A stretch of 64,000 nucleotides of DNA, taken from CAYOXX01 sp964408025 (GTDB lineage Bacteria > Acidobacteriota > DATKUA01). Below are positions 33,836 through 45,315 of the stretch, piece by piece. Where the stretch lies: positions 40,051-104,050 of the forward strand of contig CAYOXX010000003.1 in the NCBI GenBank assembly GCA_964408025.1, in the 5' to 3' direction. Within the stretch, counting starts at the first letter, position 1; each line of letters starts with the position of its first letter. Position numbers and translations under genes: made by a program. The notes under the pieces were generated by a model that was given only the letters and a program-made list of their open reading frames with translations, was not told the DNA's origin and did not search any database.

Positions 33836-36325
33836 ATGCCCGGCGCCGAGCACCTGGTCGTTGTCGATGGCGACCTGAAGATCATCTACCTCAACAATTC
33901 CTTCTGCGCCCTCTGCCGGGGGCGGCGCAAGGAGCTTGTCGGCCGCGGGCTGGAGGAGTTCTTCCAGCGGGACGGCTGCGAGGCGCTGCGCAGCTGGTTG
34001 CATAAGGAGGCGCGGGGTCGGCCGCCGCAGCTCCGCCTGCAGGAGCAGCCGGGCGATGATTTACCGAGGGAGCTCACCTGGTTGCTCGAGCCGCTGGCCG
34101 GCGGCGGTGCGGGGCCGACCGCTGTTGTCCTCTCGGCCTCTCAGGATCTCGAATCGGGGGCCGATCTCCTGGCATCCGTCTTCATGCGGCGCGCCGGGCA
34201 TCTGATTTCCGAAAGCCACTTAGCGGTGTCGGTGAGCAACACCGACGGCAAGCTGGTCGTGTTCAACCATGGCCTCGAGCACCTGAGCGGCTACAGCCGG
34301 GGGGAGGTGCTCGGCAAGCTGATGATCTACGATCTCTTCGCCGACCTGGACGACCTGACCGGGGCCCTGCGGCAGCTCGAAGAGGAGGGATTTGTCGCTA
34401 ACCGCCCGATGATGCTGAAGCGCAAGGCGGGCTCGCTGCATCCGGTCAGGATCAACCTGCAGCCGATCGCGGACGCTGGGGACCGAGCGGTCGGCCTGAT
34501 GATGATTGCGCTCGACCGCAGCGGCGAGTTCTCGATAGCCGCTGAGCTGGAGTTCCACTACCGGCAGCTCGAGCGCTTCAGCGCCATCACCGCCGAGGTG
34601 ATCAGCATCGAGGACAGCGACCGACTCTTCCAGCAGATCGCTAACGCGATCACCGAGATATCTGACTTTTCCCGCGTCCTCGTCTCCATCTTCATCGACG
34701 AGCCGCCGTACCGCCGCATAATCGCCCACTCGGGCATCGAGGAGGAGGATTTCCGCAAGCTCCGCGACATCCAGATGGACCGCCGGCGGTTCGCCAACTT
34801 CATGCAGGAGGAGTTCCGCCTCGGCGCCAACTGCTTCTACATCCCGGGCGCGCGGAAGGACATCTTCAAGGAAGGGGAGGTTGTCTACGGCACGCTTGGT
34901 TCGGACGATGAGGCGGGCTGGAGCCCCGACGACAACCTCGTGGTGACGCTCATGCACGGCGACGAACTGCTCGGCTTCATCAGCGTGGACGACAGCAAGA
35001 GCGGCCACCGGCCGACCTCGGAGACCGTGCGGCCGCTCGAGCTGTTCGCCAACCAGATCACTCAGGTTGTCTTGCGCAACCGGCTCGAGCAGGAGCTGAG
35101 GCAGCGGCACCGCGACCTCCAGCTCCTGCACGAGATCTCCGTCATCGTCAACTCCTCGCTGGACGCCGAGGAGGTGCTGCAGAAGTTGGTGAAAACGATA
35201 CACGAGCGGCTGGAGCAGTTCGCCGTTTCTGTCTACCTGCTCGAGGAACGCCTACTCACAATGAAAGCCTCGCGAGGCAGCGATCACGCGGTGGAGATTA
35301 TACGGCTCGGCGAGGGGATCATCGGCGCCACGGCGCGGGAGGGCAAGGTCGTCATCGTCGGCGACGTCAGGGCCGACGAGCGATACCTCACCGCCGATCC
35401 GGAGACCAGGTCGGAGATAGCCGTGCCGATAAAGTCAACCGCCATCATCGACGGGGAGGAGGTGGAGAGCGTCATCGGCGTCCTCAACGTCGAGAGCGAC
35501 AGGCTCAACGCCTTCACCGAGGACGACGGCCGGCGGCTAGAGGCGATAGCCAACACCGCCTCGGTGGCCATCGAGAACACGCGGCTGATGAACCGGGTGC
35601 TGGCGCTGCTGAAGGAGGAGGCCAACTACAGCCAGGAGCTGGAGCAGAGCAAGTCGGAGCTGGACGAGTTCGTCTATACCATCAGCCACGATCTCAAGAG
35701 CCCCCTCAACTCGATCAAGGGCTACGCCGAGATGATGGAGTTGGAGCTCAAGCGCGGCGGGGAGGCGGAGGTCAGGCGCTTCCTGGAGCGCATCGGCGCC
35801 AACGCCGAGGTGGTCGCGCGCATGATCAACGACCTGCTCGAGCTCTCGCGCGTCGGCAAGATGGCAGAGCAGAGAATCGAGGTCTCGCTCCAGCGCCTGC
35901 TCGAGGAGATCCTCTTCGATCTGCGCGCCTCGGGCGAGGGAGCTGAGGTGCAGGTGCGCACCGAGGGCCTGCCGGATTCGATCCGCGCCGACCCCCGCCG
36001 CGTCGCGCAGCTATTCACCAACCTGATCGTCAACGCCTACAAGTACCGCCATCCCGAGCGCGACCCGGCCATCGTGATCTCCTGTCGGGACATGGGCGAC
36101 CACTACCTCTTCGCCGTCGCCGACAACGGCATCGGCATCGACTCCCAACATCTCCACTCGATATTCACCTTCGGCGTGCGCCTGCGCGAAAGCAAAGCCG
36201 AGGGGACCGGCGCCGGCCTGGCGATCGCCAAGAAAATCGTCGAGACCGGCGGTGGCCGCATCTGGGTCGAATCAACCAAGGGCGAAGGCTCGACATTCTT
36301 CTTCACGCTCGCCAAGGAAAAATAG
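33836..36325 (+). CDS. PAS/GAF sensor histidine kinase
   Basis: This is an 829-residue soluble kinase without membrane segments. Domains in order: PAS-like (1-100), PAS (125-230), GAF (245-420), GAF (430-590), a short coiled coil, HisKA with His618 in YTISHDLKSPLNSIKGY, and HATPase with an N-box in NLIVNAYKYRHPERDP, G1 (ADNGIGID) and G2 (GTGAGLAIAKKIVE). It resembles bacteriophytochrome-type kinases but has no evident chromophore Cys. No adjacent same-strand response regulator is present. The convergent gene begins with a receiver domain and could be its partner. GGGGAA precedes the ATG. Confidence 0.87.
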   Translation: MPGAEHLVVVDGDLKIIYLNNSFCALCRGRRKELVGRGLEEFFQRDGCEALRSWLHKEARGRPPQLRLQEQPGDDLPRELTWLLEPLAGGGAGPTAVVLSASQDLESGADLLASVFMRRAGHLISESHLAVSVSNTDGKLVVFNHGLEHLSGYSRGEVLGKLMIYDLFADLDDLTGALRQLEEEGFVANRPMMLKRKAGSLHPVRINLQPIADAGDRAVGLMMIALDRSGEFSIAAELEFHYRQLERFSAITAEVISIEDSDRLFQQIANAITEISDFSRVLVSIFIDEPPYRRIIAHSGIEEEDFRKLRDIQMDRRRFANFMQEEFRLGANCFYIPGARKDIFKEGEVVYGTLGSDDEAGWSPDDNLVVTLMHGDELLGFISVDDSKSGHRPTSETVRPLELFANQITQVVLRNRLEQELRQRHRDLQLLHEISVIVNSSLDAEEVLQKLVKTIHERLEQFAVSVYLLEERLLTMKASRGSDHAVEIIRLGEGIIGATAREGKVVIVGDVRADERYLTADPETRSEIAVPIKSTAIIDGEEVESVIGVLNVESDRLNAFTEDDGRRLEAIANTASVAIENTRLMNRVLALLKEEANYSQELEQSKSELDEFVYTISHDLKSPLNSIKGYAEMMELELKRGGEAEVRRFLERIGANAEVVARMINDLLELSRVGKMAEQRIEVSLQRLLEEILFDLRASGEGAEVQVRTEGLPDSIRADPRRVAQLFTNLIVNAYKYRHPERDPAIVISCRDMGDHYLFAVADNGIGIDSQHLHSIFTFGVRLRESKAEGTGAGLAIAKKIVETGGGRIWVESTKGEGSTFFFTLAKEK

Positions 36326-36403
36326 AGACGAGCACTATTTTCTCATCGTATTTAATTCATTACGAAGGACTTACGGACTACAAATGATGCCCATCACTAT
36401 ATC

Positions 36404-39040
36404 TTATTTTCGCTCGGTGATATCGATGATATAGCCCAGGTAATGGGTGATCCTGCCGGCCTCATCTCTCAGTATCGTTGTGTAGTCGGCTACCCATATC
36501 GTCTTGCCGTCCTTTCTGATAAGCCGATATGGTTCGTGCTCGAAAAGGTCGACACCGCTTTCGCTGTTTGTTCTGACCTCGTCAGTAAAACGTTCTATAT
36601 CTTCTTTGGGAATGATCTCACTGTAGGGCACCTGCCCGGATTCGAATTCTTCAGTACTGTAATCCAGAACAGCTTTCACACTCGGGGAGACATATTCTAC
36701 CGGCCAGCCCTCCTGGTTTTTCCACCTGAACACAACCGCGGGGCCGGCTACAAACATTTTTCGTTCCTGCTCTAGAAGCCTGAAGGCCTTCCTCAGCTCC
36801 TCCTCGGCCTGCTTGCGCTCGATAGCCATCGCCGCCTGCGTGGAGACGAACTCCAGGATCTTCTCCTCTTCCTCCCCGTACCGGACCCCCTCGGTGTAGG
36901 TCTGAACCACGAGCACACCGATCGTCTTTTCAGGCGTCTTCAGGGGCACGCCGAGCCAATCGATGGAGGGCGCTCCTATCGATTCCACCTCTCCCTGCTC
37001 CGCCAGCCGTTCGAAAACGTCCGGCGTGGCCAGCAGCGATCTGCCGGTGCGCAGAACGTACTCCGTCAGGCCCTTGCCGAGCTTCCTCGGCGCTGGCGTC
37101 TCGTCGAACTGGTCGGCGAAGTAGGGGAAACTGAGCATATCCGATGAGTGGTCGTAGAGGGAGATGTAGAAGTTTTCGGCCGGCATCAGCTCGCCGATGA
37201 TGCCGTGGATCGAGCTAAACAACTCTTGGAGGTTTTTGGCTGCGTTTGCTGTCTCTGAGATCCGGTAGATCGATTCCCTAACCCTATCCGAGCGCTTGCG
37301 CTCGGTGATGTCCGCTTGAGTACCCCACATCCGGATCAGATGGTTGTCCTCCACAATCCCAGTGCTGTTGTTACTGAAATACAGAATGTTACCGTCTTTG
37401 TCTCTCTCTTGTGTTTCCACACCGACAATAAGGTAATTGGAGGCGATGAACTCTCGTAGGGCTTCAGTGTTAACAGGATTATCGGCGCCTCCGTAGAATT
37501 CACTCAGTCTTTTTCCGATCAGATCATCGGGCTTGGAAGCGCCATACATCTTCACCATTGCCTGATTACATTCGGCGAGGTATGTGTACTTGTACAGATG
37601 CTCGATCTGTTCCTCGACAGGGATTTCTGTTGGCATCGGCTTATCCAGCTCGAGTCGGAAAATCCCTTCACTTGCTTGGGAGACAAAAGATCTATATCGT
37701 TCTTCACTTTCCCGCAGCGCCTCCTCGGCCAGACTATGCTCGGTTATGTCTTCACCCGAACTGAGGCTGCCAACAATGTCGTCTTCCGCGTTCCGAAGAA
37801 TGGTGTTATGCCAGGCAATGATTCGCTCCTCACCATCCTTCGTCAGAATCGGATTTTCAAAATATTCGACCAGTTCTGTCTCGCCCGCCATCAGTTGCTT
37901 ATAGACGTCATAAACTTGCCCGCGCATCCTTTTCGGCAAACACGTATCGAACCAGTTTCTACCGATGAGTTCTGATTCCTGATAGCCAAGAATGTTCAGG
38001 CCACGCTGGTTAATCAGTGTTACGCAACCGTTGTTGTCCAGGGCAACGAAGGCAGCACCGGCAACGTCGAGATACTGTTGTGCTCTGTCCCTTTCTACTT
38101 GAAGCATCTTCTCAGCCAGCCGTCGTTCTTCCTCGATTTCTATTCCGTGCAACGCAAAGGCGATGTCTCCGGCTACATCCTGGAACACCCTTCGCTCCTC
38201 CTCGTTGGCAGTGAGACCGGCATGTACGGAGACTGACATCAGGCCATATACCTTACCCCCATTTTCCAAGCGGACTGTCATCGCGCCTCTACCGCTGTAA
38301 TGCTTCGCCAGCGGACAATCACTGCAGGTCGATAAAGGATCTTCAATGTAAACGGGTTCCGTCTGCTCCAGGGCTTTACGGGCGCAAAGGGTTAACTCGC
38401 CACGCTTGAGCCTTTCCGACAGCAGCAGGAAATCCCCGCCCAGGCCCGATTCGGCGGTATACTCAATACCGCCGGACTCATCAAACAGGGCAACCCAAGC
38501 GTTGAAATAACCACGAGTTTTGACAAGCTCGTCACAGACGCGTTCAATCAGCCTGTCGCGTTCCTTCTCTTTGCTGATTAGCTGGATGACATTGCGGATC
38601 GCCTTGAGGACTAGGTTGAGGTGCCTTATCTTCTCGTCAGCCCGCTCGCGTTGTTCGCGCTGCGCTTTCGCCTCGACGATCCTCTTGATGCTGTGCGTCA
38701 TGCGGTCGTAATGGGCAAAGCCGACTTCCTTTGTGTAGTAATCATCGGCTCCCGCACGGAACGCCTCCGCGGCTATCTCCTCGTTTCCCTGGCAGGTGAG
38801 GAAGACAAAAGGCATATCATTTCCTGCTTCCCGGATGACTCTCAGGAGCTGGAGACCGTCCATATCGGGCATCATGTAATCGCAGATAACGCAGTCATAT
38901 TCCCTTGCGGAGAGCATCTCAATAGCCGTCCGGCCTGATTCGGCCTGCTCGATCTGCAAGTTCCCGGAGTGCCTTAGCAAGTTGAACTCGGTCAACTCTT
39001 GCGCGTCTTTCTCGTCGTCAACATGTAGAATCCGGATCAT
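36404..39040 (-). CDS. REC-GAF-PAS-PAS-GAF-PAS protein lacking an output domain
   Basis: This is an 878-residue soluble protein. The receiver domain at residues 1-120 has Asp8/Asp9, phospho-acceptor Asp54 in VICDYMMPDMDG and Lys104. Then come GAF (about 150-300), PAS (330-450, ending SGEDITEH), PAS (460-620, ending QADITERK), GAF (630-780) and a final PAS (790-878). It stops right after YIIDITERK, where such proteins normally continue into a kinase or GGDEF domain. No continuation is found in the 78 bases to the convergent kinase. The start ATG 39040 has AGGAG eight bases upstream. It may act as a signal-integrating scaffold or be truncated. Confidence 0.85.
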   Translation of the reverse strand: MIRILHVDDEKDAQELTEFNLLRHSGNLQIEQAESGRTAIEMLSAREYDCVICDYMMPDMDGLQLLRVIREAGNDMPFVFLTCQGNEEIAAEAFRAGADDYYTKEVGFAHYDRMTHSIKRIVEAKAQREQRERADEKIRHLNLVLKAIRNVIQLISKEKERDRLIERVCDELVKTRGYFNAWVALFDESGGIEYTAESGLGGDFLLLSERLKRGELTLCARKALEQTEPVYIEDPLSTCSDCPLAKHYSGRGAMTVRLENGGKVYGLMSVSVHAGLTANEEERRVFQDVAGDIAFALHGIEIEEERRLAEKMLQVERDRAQQYLDVAGAAFVALDNNGCVTLINQRGLNILGYQESELIGRNWFDTCLPKRMRGQVYDVYKQLMAGETELVEYFENPILTKDGEERIIAWHNTILRNAEDDIVGSLSSGEDITEHSLAEEALRESEERYRSFVSQASEGIFRLELDKPMPTEIPVEEQIEHLYKYTYLAECNQAMVKMYGASKPDDLIGKRLSEFYGGADNPVNTEALREFIASNYLIVGVETQERDKDGNILYFSNNSTGIVEDNHLIRMWGTQADITERKRSDRVRESIYRISETANAAKNLQELFSSIHGIIGELMPAENFYISLYDHSSDMLSFPYFADQFDETPAPRKLGKGLTEYVLRTGRSLLATPDVFERLAEQGEVESIGAPSIDWLGVPLKTPEKTIGVLVVQTYTEGVRYGEEEEKILEFVSTQAAMAIERKQAEEELRKAFRLLEQERKMFVAGPAVVFRWKNQEGWPVEYVSPSVKAVLDYSTEEFESGQVPYSEIIPKEDIERFTDEVRTNSESGVDLFEHEPYRLIRKDGKTIWVADYTTILRDEAGRITHYLGYIIDITERK

Positions 39041-39371
39041 TCTTGTACTCCTGGAGAATAGCAAGGCTTGCCTCGAGCCAGAATTCAAGGCATCTTGCAA
39101 GCAAGACCTCCAAAAACATAAGTGCTTCTTCCAGATGGAATAGATAGATATGTATGATACGTCCTCTAGCATATTATATATGAGAAATCACTCGATGGGA
39201 AGGATTCGGAGAACAAAGATCGTGGATTTTAGACTGCTGAAAGATTTTGCAAACTTAGCCTAAACGTCGATTTTAAAATCAATTCGCCCCTGTTTAGGTT
39301 CTCGGTAAACGTCACCCCCCGACCGTCGCTTCTCTAACCATGGTCGCTATGGTCTGGAGGGATAGAACCGA
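39041..39371. other. Intergenic region with sensor-gene promoter
   Basis: Non-coding. It holds the minus-strand promoter for the REC-GAF-PAS gene and a relatively AT-rich stretch (39220-39300). Nothing else is recognised. Confidence 0.5.
39173..39201 (-). promoter_or_regulatory. Sigma70-type promoter for the REC-GAF-PAS gene
   Basis: On the minus strand TTCCCA (39201-39196), a 17-base spacer and TATAAT (39178-39173), about 130 bases before the ATG. Confidence 0.5.
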
Positions 39372-39671
39372 TTACTCGCGTGGCGTATCGTTCCAGTCTC
39401 CGGTTTCGGCGGTCTCGGAGGCGCCGCCCGGCTCATCGTTCTCTACCTTTCGTGACTTCCGCAGCGAGAAGGACCATCGGATCAAACCGAGTGCCAATAT
39501 CAGCACGGCGACTGCGAACGCAATCAGGGCCGCGCGCGGTTCCCGCTCGGCGACGCTTCCGAGCCCGAACTCCAGGAAGACGAAAACCGCGGTCAACCAG
39601 AGGGCCGACGCGAGCCAGGCGTACCAGGGCCTCTTGCGGATTCTGATGTTGTAGTGGACGCTCTCAGCCAT
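39372..39671 (-). CDS. Small two-helix membrane protein downstream of rdhA (possible RdhB-like anchor)
   Basis: This is a 99-residue protein with two membrane helices (about residues 15-38 and 47-66) and a charged C-terminal tail (KVENDEPGGASETAE). It begins two bases after the reductive dehalogenase stop. Reductive dehalogenases are usually followed by a small RdhB membrane anchor of about this size, though classical RdhB has three helices. The role is therefore inferred from position. ATG 39671 is used, and a longer frame to 39971 runs through rdhA. Confidence 0.65.
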   Translation of the reverse strand: MAESVHYNIRIRKRPWYAWLASALWLTAVFVFLEFGLGSVAEREPRAALIAFAVAVLILALGLIRWSFSLRKSRKVENDEPGGASETAETGDWNDTPRE

Positions 39672-39673
39672 CC

Positions 39674-41029
39674 TCACAGCCCCTTTCCTTGTCTCGTGTC
39701 TATGCCGTACTCGGGCATCTCCGTGCGCCACCACGCCGCCGGGTCTCGCCGCCGCCCGTAGCCGAACGCGTCGTCCATGGCGGCGAAGACGCCGTCGAAG
39801 ACCGGGGTGGTGGCGGAGACGGCCTTTACGAACTCGTGGATGAAGGTCTTGTCCCCCTTGGAGAACGGGCAGATCCCGATGCAGACGCTGCAGCCCGACG
39901 TCGACTCGCTCCAGTAGGCCAGGCAGCGGGTCGCGGTCTCGAACCAGGCCTCGTGGCCGGGATTGTTCCACTCCCCCTTCACCTCATAGCTTGGCTCGTC
40001 GTCCATGCCCAGGCAGTTCGAGGGGCAGTGCTGCGCGCACTTCTTGCAGGCCTTGCAGAAAGCCCTGAGGCCGAAGTCGATCGGCCGGTCGGTCTGCATC
40101 GGCAGGTCGGTGAGCACCTTGCCGAGCCGCAGGTTGGGCCCGAACTCGGGCGAAATCAGCCGGTTGCTACGCCCCAGCTCGCCGAGGCCGGCGTCGACGG
40201 CGATGGCGACGCTGCTGCCGAGGTCGTTGACGCTGGGGATGGCAATGTATCCGAGGGCGCGGATGAACTCGGCCAGCGCGCCCACGGTGTACTCGATGCG
40301 GCTGTAGCCGAGCGACGAAGCGGCGCTGCCGATGCCGGAGGGCGAGCACTGCAGTGTCTCCAGCGACATCTGCACCGAGACGGCAACGGCGTATTCGCAC
40401 CCGGTCGGGATGACCAGTCGCCGGTTGCCCTGGTCGAACGACGGCTGCTCCACGTTCTCGAAGACGATCTCGCGCCCGTAGTCGCGGGCGTTGATATGGC
40501 GCCGGTCGAGCTTGGCTATCCCCGTCAGGGCCGACCCGAAGTAGCGCGCGGCGGCCTTCACCGTCTGCGCCGCCTCCCCGGGGGTGGCCCGGTACGGCTC
40601 GACGCCGTAGCGCTCGGGAGTGCTCACGGCGATCCTGTTCCAGCTCCGCAGGCCGCGGTTGAGGCCGCCCATGCGCGACAGTGCCCAGGCGGCGTCGGCC
40701 AGGGCGCGGTCGCGTAGCGTGAAGCCGGCGCGGCCTTACTCGAAAAGGCGTCGCGTGCGCCGCCGGCTGAGTTGCTGCAACTCGGCGGCCCGCTCAGCGC
40801 CCACGTACCTGCGGAAGGAACCGAAGACGTTGTTGATCGAGTCGTAGCGACCGTAGGTGGAATCGTCGATCCCAACGGTCGGCCGCTCCACTTCGCGCAC
40901 CCACCAGGGTCGCCGGAAGGGCGCAGCCGACCAGACCGACGCGGCGCCAGCGGGCGCGGCCGAGCCAGCGGCCAAGCCGACGGCGCCGCCGATTCCTAAG
41001 GCAAATAGTTCTCGACGACTCATCCTCAT
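39674..41029 (-). pseudogene. rdhA: Reductive dehalogenase catalytic subunit, interrupted by in-frame TAA
   Basis: Read through one stop codon, this is a 451-codon protein with all RdhA features. It has a Tat signal (MSRRELFALGIGG, twin Arg), an INARDYGREIVFENVE block and the corrinoid-domain stretch EFIRALGYIAIPSVNDLG...DAGLGELGR. Two [4Fe-4S] motifs follow (CKACKKCAQHCP and CSVCIGICPF). A TAA at 40736-40738 after RRTRRLFE splits it. The frame is the same on both sides and continues GRAGFTLRDRALADAAW, as expected for the family. TAA rules out Sec/Pyl recoding. It is either a recent nonsense mutation or a sequence error. AAAGGAGGG precedes ATG 41029. Confidence 0.88.
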
Positions 41030-41062
41030 AGTCAGAATCCCTCCTTTCCTCAGACGGGCAAT

Positions 41063-41084
41063 GCGGGAACGGCCAAGTTCCCGC
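41063..41084. promoter_or_regulatory. Hairpin between the Cys-rich gene and rdhA
   Basis: GCGGGAAC/GTTCCCGC, an 8-bp perfect stem with a six-base loop, about 35 bases before the rdhA start. It could be a terminator for the upstream gene or a leader structure. No T tract follows. Confidence 0.4.
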
Positions 41085-41152
41085 GCCGGCTGTAATCGTA
41101 GTCCAAGCCGTTACGGAAGGAGGAATGGACGACATTGACGGCGCCGCGCCGT

Positions 41153-41350
41153 TTAGCCCCTGCGCTGCTGCGCGAAAAAGGTGATCGAGCGATCGTAGGT
41201 GCGCTCCTCGTCCGCCGTGAAGTAGCATGCCGGGAGCTCGCCGATGCGCCGGTGGTAGGCTATGCACTGGCAGCAGTAACCCTTGCGGCTGCACGGCTCG
41301 TAGCTGCAATTGCAGGTTTCCATGTTGGCTGCAAAATGCTGGCACTCCAT
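41153..41350 (-). CDS. Cysteine-rich DUF6485-like small protein
   Basis: This is a 65-residue protein with cysteines at regular places (MECQHF, ETCNCSYEPCSRKGYCCQC) and a conserved tail GELPACYFTADEERTYDRSI. It resembles a small Cys-rich family of anaerobes (DUF6485 as far as I recall) of unknown function. The cysteines suggest a metal or Fe-S site. GGAGGGG directly supports ATG 41350. It lies about 120 bases upstream of rdhA on the same strand. Confidence 0.75.
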   Translation of the reverse strand: MECQHFAANMETCNCSYEPCSRKGYCCQCIAYHRRIGELPACYFTADEERTYDRSITFFAQQRRG

Positions 41351-41427
41351 TTTCCCCTCCCGTAAGGTCGACGCACGAGTCAAAGTTTAGCATACCGTCC
41401 GGGCCGCCCCGAAGGGGGTGAGCGCGA

Positions 41428-41456
41428 TTGTGGACTGCGACTCTGTATGCTAATAT
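41428..41456 (+). promoter_or_regulatory. Sigma70-type promoter for TPR gene
   Basis: TTGTGG (41428-41433), a 17-base spacer and TAATAT (41451-41456), 27 bases before the ATG. Confidence 0.55.
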
Positions 41457-41483
41457 TCGATTACAGCCGGAAACGCGATAACT

Positions 41484-43043
41484 ATGAAACCCGATGCCAA
41501 GTACGATTTCATGATCGACGAGGAGCTAAGGGGCTTCCGCACGACGGCCGATGAGCACGGCAGCGCGTCCGACTTCGCCGCCCTCGCCGGAGCCTACAAT
41601 GTGCGCGGAATGTTTCCGCAGGCGCTCGAGGCGGCCGAGCGGGCGACCGCTCTCGATCCCGTTCACTTCACCGGCTGGTTCGAGTATGCCATCGCGGCCT
41701 CGGCGGTCGGCGAGGAGCACCTGCACCTGATCCTTGAGAGCATGGAGGGGCTGCTAGAGAAGGGCAAGGGGGGCGTCGCCGGGATGAAGACTGCGCTGGC
41801 CCTGACAAAGTACTACCTGGGCGACGACAAGGCCGCGAGACTTCTGGCCCGCACAGCCAAAGAGGCCGATCCGGTACACTATCACGCCCTCGAGGTGCTC
41901 GGCTACATCGACTACAACTCTGACGACTTCAAGGGGGCACTGGAGAAATTCCAGGGGGTAATAAAAGCCGACGACTCCAACTTCCGCGCCCACTGGATGG
42001 TTGGGCACTGCCACTTCGAGCTCGACGATCTGGAAGCCGCCCGCGCCAGCTATGGCAGGGCGATCGAGTTGCAACCTTGCTTCGCCAACGCCTGGTTCTC
42101 ACTGGGCAAGGTCCTCCTCGTGGAAGGCCGCCTGCAGTCCGCCTACCAGTGCTTTGGCAAGACCGTCTCGATCAACCCGCGCATGTGGGACTGCTACTTC
42201 ACGCAGGCCGACTACTACCTCGGCCACAAGGAGTACGACAGCGCCGCGGCGATCCTGAAGAGGATCCTGGAGCTGGAGCCGGGCGACACCGTGCGCGGCG
42301 AGGCCCTCAACTACATCGGCGAGGTCTACCTGGTCCAGCGCGACTACGATAGGGCGCAGGACTACTTCGAGCGGGCCATCGCATACGAGAAGCAGAGCGC
42401 CGTGCCCTACAACAACCTCGGCGTCATGCTGATGCAGCAGAAGCGGATCGACGAGGCGATAGTCCAGTTCAAGATCGCCATCAGCAAAGACCCCAGCTTC
42501 GCCTACCCGGTCACCAAGCTCGGCAACGCCTACTTCCTCAAGCGGCAGTACACCAAGGCGCTCGAGACGTTCTCCAGGGCCCTCGAAGTCGACCCCAACG
42601 AGTACTGGGCCTGGCTCGGCGCCGGCGACGTCTACCGCCGCCGCAGGCGCTACGGCAAGCAGCTGGAGGCGGTGAGAAAAGCCCTCGAGATCGCGGGCGA
42701 GGACAGCGACGTCTACAACTACCTCGGCATCGCCTACCAGCTCCTCAAGGACCCGGCGAAGGCCGAGGCCGCTTACCTGCGCAGCCTCGAGCTCGATCCC
42801 TTCAACCGCAAGGCGGCCAACAACCTCGGCTTCCTCTACAAAAACCTGTTCAAGGAGTCGGGTGACGAAGAGAGCCTCGCCAAGGCGGTGGCCGCCTGGA
42901 AGCGTCGGCTGCTGATCTGCCGCGACACAAAGGCCTCAAACAAGATGGCCGTCAAGCAGCTACTGGAGCTGGGCGTCGACGACGAGACCATCAAAAGCTG
43001 GCTGGAGAAGGAGCCGCTGGAAGTGAGCAGCTCGGAGGACTGA
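41484..43043 (+). CDS. TPR-repeat protein
   Basis: This is a 519-residue cytoplasmic protein made almost wholly of tetratricopeptide repeats (roughly 10-12 units). Examples are ARASYGRAIELQPCFANAWFSLGKVL, AQDYFERAIAYEKQSAVPYNNLGVML and ALETFSRALEVDPNEYWAWLGAGDVY, quoted here only as landmarks. It has no signal peptide or membrane helix. TPR arrays bind partner proteins. Upstream of a PEGA kinase and a partner-switching group, it may be a scaffold for signalling, but this is a guess. Confidence 0.85.
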   Translation: MKPDAKYDFMIDEELRGFRTTADEHGSASDFAALAGAYNVRGMFPQALEAAERATALDPVHFTGWFEYAIAASAVGEEHLHLILESMEGLLEKGKGGVAGMKTALALTKYYLGDDKAARLLARTAKEADPVHYHALEVLGYIDYNSDDFKGALEKFQGVIKADDSNFRAHWMVGHCHFELDDLEAARASYGRAIELQPCFANAWFSLGKVLLVEGRLQSAYQCFGKTVSINPRMWDCYFTQADYYLGHKEYDSAAAILKRILELEPGDTVRGEALNYIGEVYLVQRDYDRAQDYFERAIAYEKQSAVPYNNLGVMLMQQKRIDEAIVQFKIAISKDPSFAYPVTKLGNAYFLKRQYTKALETFSRALEVDPNEYWAWLGAGDVYRRRRRYGKQLEAVRKALEIAGEDSDVYNYLGIAYQLLKDPAKAEAAYLRSLELDPFNRKAANNLGFLYKNLFKESGDEESLAKAVAAWKRRLLICRDTKASNKMAVKQLLELGVDDETIKSWLEKEPLEVSSSED

Positions 43044-43112
43044 AGGCGGGCTGAAGAGTTGCTTGGCGGACAACTTACAGCCGCCGATGCCCCCCCGACC
43101 TCCCTATGTCCG

Positions 43113-43141
43113 TTGACATCCCCGGGGCCCCATGGTAGCTT
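43113..43141 (+). promoter_or_regulatory. Possible promoter for the Ser/Thr kinase
   Basis: TTGACA (43113-43118), a 17-base spacer and TAGCTT (43136-43141). The -35 is perfect and the -10 weak. Confidence 0.45.
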
Positions 43142-43247
43142 GTCGCGCCTCCTGAAGCGCGGCGAAAACTGGTGTCGCGGTGGGAAATCGGGCCCCCCGT
43201 CTTGCGGCGGGGCGCCCCGCTAGCGGTGGGACCCGGACGTAGAGAGG

Positions 43248-45218
<1,971 letters not shown>

Positions 45219-45315
45219 AGGGTACCCCCTGCATGAACTTTTACAGCGGTAAGTTCGTCATCTCTTTGGCGTTTGTCGACAGGACGCGGCGGTTAAAACC
45301 CGGGACGCGAGTTTA

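Noticed and set aside
40736..40738. TAA in rdhA as a recoded codon
   Set aside because: Selenocysteine uses TGA and pyrrolysine TAG. TAA recoding is not expected, and no insertion structure is visible.
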